Shown here in pieces: positions 12,301-23,780 of a stretch of DNA of 64,000 bases. The stretch lies in assembly GCF_947179165.1 (NCBI RefSeq), contig NC_077243.1:53248001-53312000 (forward strand), read 5' to 3'. The DNA is from Solanum dulcamara (Eukaryota; Streptophyta; Magnoliopsida; Solanales; Solanaceae). Every line of letters begins with the position of its first letter. Within the stretch, counting starts at the first letter, position 1. The notes beneath the pieces were generated by a model. That model was not told where the DNA came from. It saw only the letters and a list, made by a program, of their open reading frames with translations, and searched no databases. The translations under genes and the position numbers were made by a program.

Positions 12301-13480
12301 ACTAGCTTTATTAATGTCTCCATAGGGAAAGAAATGACCATTATATTTACTTAATTATTAGATGGTCTATCATCATCACAAGTCTAGTAGAAAAACATTC
12401 AATTAGTGACAAAGATCAATAAATCCATACACATAATAGCAAAAGGGTGAAAATAGAAACACCACTGCTCATTTTTGGACCAATGACTTGTCATTAAGTT
12501 TGATATTGAAGTACACTTGGAAAAAAAAAGTACACCTGTAAATTGATCTATCTCTAGTCCAACTCTTGCTCCTCGAGGACCCAAAAAGTGGCTTCTTTTT
12601 CTTGTGCTGCATCCCAATTGTTTAAACCTTTGAGTCAAAAGCAGCTTTAGTGGAATAATCCACTGTTACCTGATATCATTTCTTCCTCCTGCTCCATGTG
12701 TCTGACAATGAGTGTCTTTGCTCACTTATAGTTTGAAGCTTCTCTACCTTTTTCTGTTCTTTTGGTGTGTGTACGATATTACGATATTCATTAATTTTTT
12801 ATATGTAAGTTTAGAAAATGTATTTCTTATATCCTCTGTTTTCTAATTTATGGGATGTTCTTTTTTTTTAGTCTATTGTAGAAAAATGTCTATGTTTTTA
12901 TAATTAAAAATAATTTAACCTTAAAATTCTTCTTTTGCCGTTAATAAAATTCTTTATAACCACATAAATGTATAAGTTTTTTTTTAAATTTTTTTAAAAC
13001 ACATTAGTTTGTATCTTTTCATGTTAATTAGGAACTCATAAATAGTGATTGTTTGCGTCAAATTTTAATGAATAAGAAATAAGCCCAACTATAAACAAAA
13101 TATGAATAAACAAGAATTTTTTACTGATAAATAATGTGGGTATAATTCTTTTTCTTAATTTATTGATTTTTCTCTATGGGTAGAGGGTTACATGGTTTGC
13201 ACCTTCTTAATATTTATTTGATCTCCAAAAAATTTAATAAATTTATATCTTAATTTCTTTATAAATATTTCAATAATTTATAAGATATTTGAAATGTCTA
13301 TTCAAGATAAACCAACAATAATGGATAGTGCCATAAAAATTGAATGTGTAGAGTGATACTAGTGAGCGGCTCCAGCCATCCATTTCTCCTGGTCTCACTC
13401 AAAAGAGGGTTGGGACAATTGATTTTGATTTGCCCAAAATCCACCCGGAAGCTCATTTTGATGAGTTTCCAACTCTCTTA
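12301..13480. other. Intergenic region, no gene recognised
   Basis: AT-rich sequence between the copia truncation point and the glutaredoxin gene. One minus-strand reading frame of 79 codons (12638-12399) has no recognisable domain. I see no convincing transposon ends. Confidence 0.5.
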
Positions 13481-13591
13481 ATTCACTCAAAAAGTTGATT
13501 TATTTTTCACCACTCATTCCCCTTCTACCTACTGATAGGGTCTTTTTTGTTTTTGTCCATTTCCCATCTTTTCCTACACAGGGAAACCCCA

Positions 13592-13603
13592 CCAATTATA
13601 TCT
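13592..13603 (+). promoter_or_regulatory. Possible CCAAT/TATA core promoter of the glutaredoxin gene
   Basis: CCAATTATATCT combines a CCAAT-like and a TATA-like element about 490 bp before the ATG. A purine-rich stretch (GAGAAAGCGAGAGAGAATG) about 15-35 bp downstream resembles a plant 5' leader. This is a weak motif call and other TATA-like sites exist in this AT-rich flank. Confidence 0.3.
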
Positions 13604-13779
13604 TACATAGAGAAAGCGAGAGAGAATGTCCTCAAGGAAGGAAAAAAGAATTACAGATAATTAGCTGCTCATGTTTCTCTTATCCTTGTTCCTTCTCTCT
13701 CCCTAAATTTTCTTTTGTATTCTTCATAATCTTATTCATATTCTTATCAATCTCAAACTGTAATTCTCTTTGTTTTAAG

Positions 13780-13904
13780 GTAATTGTCTTCTTGTTCACA
13801 TTCTTGTCGTCTCGTCAATTATGATAAAACTGTTAATAGTACCTTTTTTTTCCTTTTGTAAACCAATTCATTAATGCACATTTTTAGTACCCTTTTTCTC
13901 ACAG
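13780..13904 (+). other. Possible intron in the 5' leader
   Basis: TTTTAAG followed by GTAATTGTC at 13780 fits a plant 5' splice site. TTTTTCTCACAG ending at 13904 is a good pyrimidine-rich 3' splice site. The 125-bp interval is T-rich, as plant introns are. It lies wholly upstream of the ATG, so it would not change the protein. No transcript evidence is available. Confidence 0.3.
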
Positions 13905-14091
13905 AGCAAAAGCTTCCGATCCCTCTATTGTGATATTTTTTTTCCTAATAAATATAACAAGGGGTACAATACAATTATATTCCTATTCTTATTTCCCTTT
14001 ATTCTTCAACATCATAATCCATAATTCCTTCATTCCCGCATAAATTCTTATTTGATTCCCTTCTTTCTTCATTTTCTTCCATCAAATCAAT

Positions 14092-15336
14092 ATGGGTTGT
14101 GCAACTTCAAAGCCAAAAGTATGCCAAAATTGCCACACGCCATATTCCCCTGTACGCAGAAGTTGCTCAATGTACATACCGAAAAAGAAAGATATTAATG
14201 ACGACAGTGAACAACAACAACAACATATGGTGAATCTCACATCATCCACATTAGGATCATTGAAACTTGATTCAATGAACCTGAGCCAAAGTCTCAGAAA
14301 TGATCACTTTGCATTCGAAATCGATGACTACAATGCGGAAAAAGATGAATTGTTGATTGAGGCAAGAACATGGTCACAAATGATCAATGACAAAATCCCA
14401 AAAGTAGTAGTAGTTCCTATGACACCAGTTAGAACCCCACCAGGTGAGCCAGAAACTATTAATGCCTGGGAATTAATGGAAGGTCTTGAAGATATTACTC
14501 CTCTTAAACCTTCAGCCCATCATCACGAACATAGTTTCTCTTTCCCTGTTTCTCCCAATACTAATGAAAATGCCGATGAGTCGCCAAAAATGGCTGATAA
14601 TGAATCTAGCTTACATTCAAATGGCACATCTATAGTGTCTGATTTTGATCCTGAAGTGATTTCCACATTCAGAAAAGCACTTGAAGAGCTTCCACCAGCT
14701 AACCCTTTTCATCTAAAGCCATTAGTCATCGAAAACACGCAGGGATCGGATGATGAGGCTGAGTCAGTAAGCAATTCAAACAGGGAAAATGTTGAAGTGA
14801 TAACAGAGTATAAATTGGTGGTGCCTCATGAGAAAGACAAATTGGTTATTTACTTCACGAGCCTAAGAGGGGTGAGGAAAACATACGAGGATTGCTGTCA
14901 CGTTCGTGTGATTCTGAAGGGACTAGGCGTTAAGGTTGACGAGAGAGATGTTTCAATGCATTCAGGATTCAAGGAGGAGTTGAAAGAATTATTGGGAAAT
15001 GAATATGCTGGAAGGGGATTACCAAGGGTGTTCATGGGGAAAAAGTACGTTGGTGGGGCTGATGAAATAGGGAGAATGAACGAGGATGGGAAGCTCGAGA
15101 ATTTAGTAGAAAATTGCGAACGAATAGAGGATGGTGGTAGTGTTGTTGGAAATGGAGTTTGTGAGGCCTGTGGAGATATTAGGTTTATTCCATGTGAGAC
15201 ATGTTCGGGGAGTTGTAAAATCTACTATGAAGCAGAATACGGCGAATTGGAACTTGAGGAAGATGAATATGGCTTCCAAAGATGCCCGGATTGTAATGAG
15301 AATGGACTTATACGATGTCCAATTTGTTGCGATTAA
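14092..15336 (+). CDS. Glutaredoxin-domain protein with Cys-rich C-terminal tail
   Basis: An intact single-exon gene of 414 codons and the only intact gene recognised here. The N-terminus MGCATSKP fits N-myristoylation at Gly2 with palmitoylation at Cys3, suggesting membrane attachment. Residues 20-240 are low-complexity, acidic and Ser/Pro-rich, with a WELMEGLEDITPLKP motif seen in this plant family. The glutaredoxin fold spans about residues 249-352 (DKLVIYFTSLRGVRKTYEDC ... RGLPRVFMGKKYVGGADEI), including the cis-proline and GGADE glutathione-site region. The usual CPYC/CGFS active site is replaced by SLRGVRKTYEDCC, with Cys268/269 further along; plant members resembling Arabidopsis At5g39865 and At3g28850 share this. 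Four CxxC pairs follow (357-360, 368-371, 398-401, 409-412), a likely zinc-binding tail. The catalytic role is unproven and it may act as a redox or metal-binding regulator. The start is chosen because it gives the conserved MGC terminus, with the context AATATGGGT. Confidence 0.95.
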   Translation: MGCATSKPKVCQNCHTPYSPVRRSCSMYIPKKKDINDDSEQQQQHMVNLTSSTLGSLKLDSMNLSQSLRNDHFAFEIDDYNAEKDELLIEARTWSQMINDKIPKVVVVPMTPVRTPPGEPETINAWELMEGLEDITPLKPSAHHHEHSFSFPVSPNTNENADESPKMADNESSLHSNGTSIVSDFDPEVISTFRKALEELPPANPFHLKPLVIENTQGSDDEAESVSNSNRENVEVITEYKLVVPHEKDKLVIYFTSLRGVRKTYEDCCHVRVILKGLGVKVDERDVSMHSGFKEELKELLGNEYAGRGLPRVFMGKKYVGGADEIGRMNEDGKLENLVENCERIEDGGSVVGNGVCEACGDIRFIPCETCSGSCKIYYEAEYGELELEEDEYGFQRCPDCNENGLIRCPICCD

Positions 15337-16341
15337 GGTTCATCAAAATTTTCTTGTTTCTTTCCTCTCATTTTTTTTCTTTTCTTGTAAATTGTTTTGA
15401 TAACATAATTGTTGTATAGTAAGGAGTTTTTATTTGTGCTAGGAAGATAACGTAGTTTTCAGTATGATAAACCAGAATCCTGTTTTCATGCTCTAGATCC
15501 TGTAATACATTCCCAATTAGTATTAACACGCATACTAATACTGATACTACAACATACTCTCTATGTTTCAGGTGGGCAACAATATATAGTTTTTCTGCTT
15601 ACCGTTTGATTGCTATTAGTAGTTATATTGATTCAACAATTGCATTTCCAAGAATCATCATATGAAAGGAAGCAGGGTCCAAAATTTAGAAACCGTTAGT
15701 TTTCATCGTTGAATCTATAAAATGGGCTGCATCTCGCTCTGATAAGGGAGGCGTCAGTGCCGAAACAAAGCACATTTACTAGCACTGGCTTTGTATGCTT
15801 TCAAGTGCAAAAAAGAGACACAGGCAGTGTAATTCTTATGATTACTTTATCGACATTACACCTTTTTGGTGGAACTAGTCCCTTCAAGGATTAAAGAATA
15901 TTGTTATAAGAAAAGGTATGATGACAGGCAGATTTGGAAGTCTCATGCTGATTCTAAAGTAAAAAAGTAGACAGATTGGAAAGCAATCATGCATTGACTC
16001 TGGGTTGTCCACAGTACAATGTATCTTTTTAATATAAAGTGCTAAAGTCGAGTATTTCAGCTTCACTTGTTTGTCTCCCCAATTTAATACGACCACCTCA
16101 ACATGAGCTACGCCTTGTGTTTAACTCTTGTCAAGTTGAGAATAACGGATAAATAGTAAATAATTTCCACGCATTGCTAAGTGATCGAAGGAGTTCCCAC
16201 AATTAAGGTCTGATGAAAGAGTTGAAGCGCGTTCAAGCTGATCTGGCCACCATTGTAATTTTTATGCTGCTGGCTATGAAAAATCCTTTGCGGCTTCACG
16301 GGCTCAACTTTGCCTCTTGAGTGTGAGAGGATATCTCTAGA
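15337..16341. other. 3' flank of the glutaredoxin gene, no further gene supported
   Basis: About 1 kb of low-copy-looking sequence up to the first LTR fragment. A T-rich 3' UTR probably covers the first 100-200 bp; no canonical AATAAA was seen close to the stop. A 33-codon open frame begins at the ATG at 16213, but nothing about it is recognisable. Confidence 0.45.
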
Positions 16342-18935
16342 TGTCACCATCCAAAATTTGACACCTATCTATATCCTACTGAGAGGTAAGTCAATCTTCC
16401 ATTAACCAATTAATTTGATAGATCACACGAAATCAAATAATTAAGAAATGGAAGTAAGTCTCGAATAAATTATTTCTTAAAACAAGTGTGAAACCTGAAA
16501 AAATGGTATATAAACTTTCCAAAGCCTGACAACACAATTACAAGCCTCTAAGATCTCAAAACATGAAACAAGAACTACACTGTCTGAGAGTAAGGAAAAA
16601 CAGGGATAAGACCATAGATATAGGAAGTCTAGATGCTACGGAACAACCAAACATCTACCTCCAAGACTTCAAAAACTCTGAATAGGTGCGAGAATCTCCT
16701 ACCACTCGTACTGAGCTAAGAACCTGTGCAACAAGGTACACAAAAGCAATGGTGAGTACAACGAATGCATCTACTAAGTAGCATTGTCGACTGGTCTCTA
16801 ACATGAAGCGATGCTAAGGGTCGGTCCAATACTGCCCTGTTCAGTACTAAATCACAAATATCCATGCATGCATGTAAAAGACCCGAATTGGTAGCTAATC
16901 ACAACAATAGTGTATTCAACACAATATTCGACTCTTAGTCAATATCATATATGTCAAATCAAATACACTAGAAGCTAAAGATAATATTTTATCAGTTAAA
17001 GCATGTCATGACGCGAAGGTATCCCCTAGTCGCGACATGGTGCTTAAAGACACAAGTGACCCAAGCTAACCTCATGGTATGGCGTGACACCAAGATCTAC
17101 AAGAAATAATAACTGAAGATAACAAAATGCGGAAGCTAAACTGAAATAGTCTATAGCACTCAAATATAAGATAGACAAAATCTGAATCTTTAAATAAGTT
17201 GAAAACTAGCATCTGATAGTTTGAAAGCTTTACTAATATGAGTTGCTAGGACGAGCCCCTAGCTGACTCCAATTGTCTGAAACTGAAAGTAAATAATAAA
17301 AACAAAGATAGAGGTCATCCTCGAATGATGAGGACTCACCAAAATACTATTGGGCTAGTCGGAGATTGTACTAAACGTGGCCTGAATGTTGAACGTCTGA
17401 ACCTATATTAACAAATAATATAGGCAGAAAGTATGCGGTCAGTACTTTGTAATGAGTATGTAGGATATGTATGATAAATATAGTAATTGAATATGATGCA
17501 CTATAAAGACACACTGATGCATTGACCAAGTAAATAACATGAAATCTTATAAATCTTGTATTGAAAAAACTGAATGCTTGGTCATGCAATAACAAAAAGA
17601 CTGAACTGTGGAAAATACTAAAACTGACATATAACCATGTGAGCTACTATATGGAGTTTGATGTATAATCCCCATCTAAAGGGCTCAATATACTTTTTCA
17701 AGGTATAAAGGCTGATCTGAGCTAATGTGGATCTAGTAAGCTAATATCTGCAATAAATTAAGGAGTCATGCCTAAACCGACGGAGGACCCTTATAATCCT
17801 ATAGTGGAACATTATTCTGAGACTTAGGTTGCTACTAAAGGTCTCATGCCTAAACTAACCGGTGAGCTCATTCGTAGGTACGATCGGTGCTAAGTAAAAC
17901 TTCCAACGGAAACATGCAATTAAACAGAAGACAGTAATAATTTGATAATACTGATCATGTTGATAACTGATAATACTGAGTAGCTTATGAATTATGATAC
18001 TTCTAAAATACTGATAATATCTGCGAGACACTTTATCTAAAAGTATCTTAAATCATGAAACTTGGTAATCTGAAATATGCATCTGAAAGAACATAAGTAC
18101 GAGTCATGAAAATACTTATATACTGAGATTTCATGAAAATATCATTCAAATGTATGGAATCACCAGTAAAACATGCAATTAAAAGCTATTCATTAAGAAG
18201 AACTGAATTGCACTGAAAACCTATGTAAAATAGAAATTCTAGATTTTTGTAAGAATCATAAACTTGAAAAGCTGAGGTTTTTGAGACTCAATAGGAGAGA
18301 GGATCCCATTGATTAAATACCACATACATGGAGTGAAGACACTAGTTGAATTCTTTGACGGAAGACTTGAAGTTTTGGAACCCTAGTTCTTGCTTGGGAG
18401 AGAAGAAATCTGATTTGGAGAGTTGTGCATGTGAGGGAAGGGTTTAGGTCATTAAATTTTCCTTAATTCCACTTAGAAAAGGCTAAACCGATATGGTATA
18501 GGAATTAAAAGAGTAGAAAAAGATTAAAATGAACCTAAAAAAGTTGTTGGCATGTTCTATGAAGGCCATCAACAGTCCATAGAAGGATCTACGAGTCATA
18601 GATATCTCTTGTAAAAGTCAAACATGATTTACTAAGTTTCTAAAGTTTTGATCTACGAGACCAATTTATGATTCGTAATTCATTTTACGAGGTATAAATG
18701 TAGTCCGTAAGAATTAGGCTAAAATTTGAGTTTAAGGACTTTCTTTATGAGCATAATTTATGATTCGTAAATGAATTTATGACCAGTAGAATATTTTTCC
18801 TATCGAGTGAACAATCAGGTTTTTGAAGGAAGAAAGAAACTCATAAGCATACATTGGGGATTTTTTTTAGAATGGAGCAGAATCAGAATGCAACTACAGT
18901 ACTGTAGGATCTTAGAAGGAGCTTACTAGTACACA
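16342..18935 (-). mobile_element. Gypsy-type LTR fragment or solo LTR, minus strand
   Basis: It starts TGTCACCATCC at 16342, the reverse complement of a ...GGTGACA LTR end. It carries the GAGGACTCACC motif near 17330 that also occurs (in the matching orientation) in the other gypsy LTRs of this window, and ends near 18935 with ...TACACA (start TGTGTACTAG on the minus strand). Repeated ACGAG/CGTA-rich motifs at 18540-18790 resemble the start of other LTRs here. The flanking 5-mers (CTAGA and TCTCA) do not match, so either the upper boundary is misplaced or a rearrangement followed insertion. No coding sequence is present. Confidence 0.55.
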
Positions 18936-20601
18936 TCTCAACAAAATCCATCGATGATATCGTGATGGAAAAGTGATATCGTTTCCACGTCCATCCAATA
19001 CCTTACCAGGGTAAGGGACATCACCTCACTAGATCCATATTTAAAAGTCCTCTTTTGGAAGAAATGAGGAGTCGTCCGAATTTATGATACGATTATATCC
19101 TTTGGTAGCTACGTAGTTTATGGGGTTCAAGTTGTTGTAAATCTTACCCAAATCGGTGCTCAATACTACTCCCCCCAAAATACATTTATATTGCTCATAC
19201 CTCAAGTGAGTGTAACTACTCAATTAACTCATTTAATCTCTTTTGGACTTAACTCAAAACTCAATTTTTGCTCAACTCAATGAAAATATTTTAAAACATA
19301 CTTCAACTCCTTAACTCAATCTTAAGAATATGTTTAATGCATTAATACTCAACTAATTCATACTCAAAATATTCATGCTCAAAGTAGTAGTTAAGGGACT
19401 TCTCAAAACTCAAATCATGCTCAAACTCTTTCTCAATCAAAGATGAAATATATCAACCTTTAAACTCAAAAATAATATATAAAATAATTAACGCAAAAAC
19501 TCAATTAGGATTCATGTGAATGTAAACATGTACAATAATCTCAAGAACTCAAATTCATATGAATGATCTCAATAAAATTAAATATATATAGAACTCAACG
19601 AAAGATTCATCATTAGATCAAAACTCAGTATACAAAATTTAATTCAAACTCAGAACTTAACTTGACTGAATGGAGATGTAGGGAACGGGGACTAACTTAG
19701 TCTAATATTGTGATTAGCCTTACATAACTGGAACAATGATAACCTACTCGAAACTCGAAGACCTTGGCACGAACGCTTGAACCCTAGCTTCTTCTCTTCT
19801 CTCCACTCCTCGCTCTCAAAAGTTCTAAGTGTTAATGAGAGGGAAAAACACATTGGGTACTGATAAGAGACCCAAAATAGTCCCAAAATGTCAGGGTTTT
19901 TGTTTGAAAAGGGTGGGAAAAGACTAGACTACCCTTTATTAAAAACTGACTCTGGTTGCCTACGGACCCTTCTACGGACCGTAGAAGGTCGATCGTAGAA
20001 GCCATGGTCCAAAAATTGGACATTCTTGAATTTGCATCATGGGTCTATGGACACTTTTCTATGGGTCGTCAAAGTCCCTCGTGGACTTCACTGAAGGAAA
20101 GGCTTTAGGGATATGCTTGCTTTTCTACGGTCGTACAAACTTATACAGGTCGTAAACTTGGTCGTAGGACCTAAGTGCATATTCCAGTAGAGAAAACTTG
20201 CCACTTTCAGTGTTCTACAAGTAGGTTGATGAGTTGTAGACTGATCTACAATCCCGACCTCTTGAAACTTAGCCAAAATTTCAGTCTTCAAGGTCCCTTC
20301 TACAACCTCACCTTACGACTGTCAGTTGTTCTACGACCCAAAGGGTCAATTGTGGAACTAAGTGACACATTCCATTAGTTCCACAATTGACCCTTTGGGT
20401 TGTAGAACAACTGACGGGTCGTAAGGTGAGGTTGTAGAAGGGACCTGAAGACTGAAATTTTGGCTAAGTGTCAAGAGGTAGGGATTATAGATCAGTCTAC
20501 AACTCATCAACCTACTCGTAGAACACTGAAAGTGACAATTTTTCTCACTTTTCTCTGGGTTTTTGAAATTAATCTAAGCTAGGATATTACAGAGTGTTAT
20601 A
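18936..20601 (-). repeat. 3' LTR of element A (outer end missing)
   Basis: It matches 28530-29870 and 42498-42666 of the sister LTR. Its inner end is TATAACACTC (minus strand), a mutated TGTAACACCC as found in the sister LTR at 42666. The U3 part is rich in CTACGA/CGTAG motifs. It carries an extra inverted duplication (20190-20546) not present in the sister copy. Confidence 0.85.
20190..20546. repeat. Large inverted repeat (171-bp arms, 15-bp loop)
   Basis: The left arm 20190-20360 is the reverse complement of the right arm 20376-20546 at roughly 95% identity by eye. The loop is AGTGACACATTCCAT (20361-20375). The arms begin and end GAGAAAA ... GGAACTA and TAGTTCC ... TTTTCTC. In the other LTR of element A (about 29770-29870 and 42498-42620) only the right-arm sequence is present and the loop sequence appears in the opposite orientation. 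A transcript through this site would fold into a long hairpin. Confidence 0.93.
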
Positions 20602-21595
20602 ATATCTCCCTCTAGGGATCATTCGTCCTTGAATGATGACCAAGCTAAGGATATACTTAAGGCATGAATACAATGCAAGAACTTGAAACTCAAACTCAAG
20701 AATAACTCACTTCATTACTCAAACTCAAGAAGATACTAACTCAGAGACAAGAATAGGAATAAGAATAGTACCTTTAACATCGACACTAGGAGGGATAAAT
20801 AGATGTGGGTACTTTGCCTTCATATCCTCTTCAGCTTCCTATGTATCCTTCTCTACAAACTGATTTCTCCATAAGACTTTGACTGAAGTAACCTTTTTCC
20901 CCCTCAATTTATGAACTTGGCAATCAAGAATCTGAACGCGAATCTCCTCATAAGACAAGTTATCTTTTACCCTAATGTTTTCTATTTGAATAATGAGTGA
21001 AGGATCTCCCAATAACTTCTTAAGAATGGAGATATAGAGCACTGGATGAACGAAATCAAACTCTAGCAGGAGCTCTTACTCATAGGTGACATTGCCAACC
21101 CTATTGATAATCTGATAAGGACCAATGTATCGGGGACTCAACTTTCCTTTCTTCCCAAATCTCATAACATCTTTCATGGGTGAAACTTTAAAATACACCA
21201 AATCATTTACCTCAAACTCCAAGTCTCTTCTCCTCACATCAGTATAGGACTTCTGGCAATTTTGCACAGTTTTCATTCTCTCTTGAATGATCTTCACCTT
21301 TTCCATAGCTTGATAAACTAAGTCAGGACCAATCAACTCAGCTTCACCAATCTTGAACCAACCAATTGGTTCTCTACATCTCCTCCCATAGAGGGCCTCA
21401 TAAGGATCCATCTGAGTACTCAAATGAAAACTGCTATTATACACAAACTTAAAAGTAGTAAGTGATCATCCTAATTACCTTTGAGATCAATGACACAAGC
21501 CCTCAGCATATCCTCAAGAGCCTGAATTGTACACTCTGCTTGACCATTTATCTATGGATGAAAAGAAGTGCTAAGATTAACCTTTGAACCCAAAT
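20602..21595 (-). pseudogene. Element A: integrase C-terminal part and chromodomain-like tail
   Basis: On the minus strand a purine tract (AGAGGGAGATAT, near 20602-20613) precedes the LTR and acts as the polypurine tract. Upstream of it, 21444-21076 encodes the integrase C-terminal region (DPYEALYGRRCREPIGWF, then KGKLSPRYIGPYQIINRVGN). The frame 21042-20839 continues with NLSYEEIRVQILDCQVHKLR, which resembles the chromodomain-like tail of Tekay/Del-type gypsy elements. Stops at about 21075 and 21450 break the frame. Solo LTR B separates this piece from the rest of integrase. Confidence 0.85.
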
Positions 21596-21600
21596 CTTTC

Positions 21601-23775
21601 TATCACGCTCTATGCTAGGCCCTAGGCATGACATGATGATCGAAATATCGAAGGACTAAAACCAAGCCTCTTAGCATTCATCGTATAAATAAGGTAACTT
21701 AAAACAACATTAAAAAACATAGATGAAAGGTAAGTCTCAATAAAGCCTCAGTAAGAGAAACACTTTAAGCAACATGACCGAGCAATCAAAACTACAACTC
21801 ATGATAGTCTAAACATGCCTCTGCATTGTCTAGATAGGGGCATAAGACATGTTCACATCTCACCCATAGAAGAAAGAAATATCAAGACAAAATAATATAA
21901 ACTCATATTGGATACTCCATCAAGACAGTAGGACTCACCTATGAAGTGATAGCAATCAATATAACTCTAGCCATGAGGGGGAGGAGTGAGATCATCAGAC
22001 CCTTAAAATATAATATAGAAAAAAGTATGTGTTAGTACATGATATGTATTTAGTATGAGAGAAGCATACATGGACAATGATAATAGGACATAAACAATAT
22101 GAATGTGAGATGTATGACCAATACCTTTGAAAGCATGAGTAAAATGTGAAAATATTTAAAACATTGTAATCCTGTGATCAATGCATCATAAAATCGGCAT
22201 AAGAGACCATATCATAACACATACCTTTGTGTGGGATAGGACCTTAATAGACACTTAATACCATGCAAGCTATAACATGGAATCTGATGTAATACCAAAT
22301 TGAGAAAAAAGAGGCTACTTGCCAAGGTAGACTCCGTGAGAACATTTAAACATCATGAGCCATACATGGATCCACTAGCTAAACCATAAAGACAACCTAC
22401 AATGGCGACATATTTAGAGGCTATAGGTGCTATTAGGATTCCCTTAGGCTTCTACTTTGGCTACCGGACCGAACCCCACCTAAAAGTCCTACTGCGTCCT
22501 TAGTCATTATCCCAACATAATTTATTTTTAACATTATCATAACATCATCATAAAATAATCATAAGAGTAGATCTTACATGAGTGATTTATAGGAATCCAT
22601 AAGTCAGTGAGAAAAGCCTTTCACAATTCTTAATACATTGCTTGAAACATCATTAAAATATAATTCATCATCACCCTAGCTTTTCATAAAATACATCATC
22701 AAAATTCATGATCATAGTTTCACAAGTTTAACATTTACAATTGAAAATCATAGCTCAATATATGGGTCCTTGTGAAATAATTTGAAAATCATATATTATA
22801 ACGAATTCATCATGATAATTTAGAATAACATTGATTGAAATCAGATAACAAGGACCCATAAAGAGTTGACATAAAACTCTCATAAATTAGGCAGAATTAA
22901 ACTTGTAGAGTTGGGATCTTTTGGGGCCCAATGAATGAATGGAATCCATTGGTGAACTCCCTGATACCTTGATCAATGGAACCTTAGTGCAAGGGTTATG
23001 GATACTTTGAACTTGATATTTCTTGAACCCTATCTTGCTTGAAGGTGAAACCTGTTGGAGAATGTTTTAGAGAGAAGAATCTTTGCAATATAGTATTGGG
23101 GAGTGAATGAGGGGAATTCAAAGGGTTTGGGTAGTTATAGTCTTAGGTATTAGGCTTAAAACGAAGTGTTTTAGGGATTAAATGAGCTTGAAAGGAAAAA
23201 CTACCCTTACTTAAAACTGGCGGAAGGCTGTTAGGAGAGATAGGCCGTGCTCGCTGAACCAGTCGGCAAGTCACTGTTCTCCCCTTCTACCTTCCCAATA
23301 TTTCCATAATTCTGAGGAAATTTCTCGAATCCTTTCTGTGGGCTTGACTTAGATCGCCTTTCTATTTTGGCGTGTTGCCGAAGTTACCTTTCCCTCGCCA
23401 ATCGAACACAATTTTCTAACTTTTCTGAACAAATTGGCGAGATCATCTAGCTCGCATAACATGTTTTGTGAGTCACCAAATCTCACACTTCTGCGCCAAA
23501 CTGCCCTGCTCTTTAGAACCCTTCTTCATTAATCTTTCTAATGCTTTAGGCGAGTTAGACTTTCTCGCCTAGTCAACTCGGTGAGTCACCAAATCAACCC
23601 TCGCTCGCCTAACTCCCTAACCCTGAACCTTTCTTCCAGGTAGACTTGGTGAGCTCATGGGGAAAAGGACAGGTCTCTCAACCCATTTGGCGAGACACCT
23701 ATCCCTTTAGGTAAGCTTCAGGCTCAAATTTTGTTTTAACTCAAAATTCCATATTTTCAACTTCTGGGCCTCACA
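21601..23775 (-). mobile_element. Solo LTR B (2175 bp) inserted in the integrase of element A
   Basis: On the minus strand it starts TGTGAGGCCC at 23775 and ends CGTGATA at 21601. It is flanked by a perfect 5-bp target duplication, CTTTC at 21596-21600 and 23776-23780. Removing it rejoins the integrase of A (the TTYFWKSF side at about 23790 with the KDLGSKVNLSTSFHP side below 21596) without loss. It has no internal region, so it is the product of LTR-LTR recombination. Its sequence includes several GGCGAG(T/A)CACC motifs at 23230-23700. Confidence 0.92.
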
Positions 23776-23780
23776 CTTTC

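Noticed and set aside
13495..13824. 109-codon protein upstream of the glutaredoxin gene
   Set aside because: Low-complexity F/S/L-rich translation of the T/C-rich leader and promoter. No domain.
16213..16314. Small 33-codon gene just before the LTR fragment
   Set aside because: Too short, no recognisable family, no supporting context.
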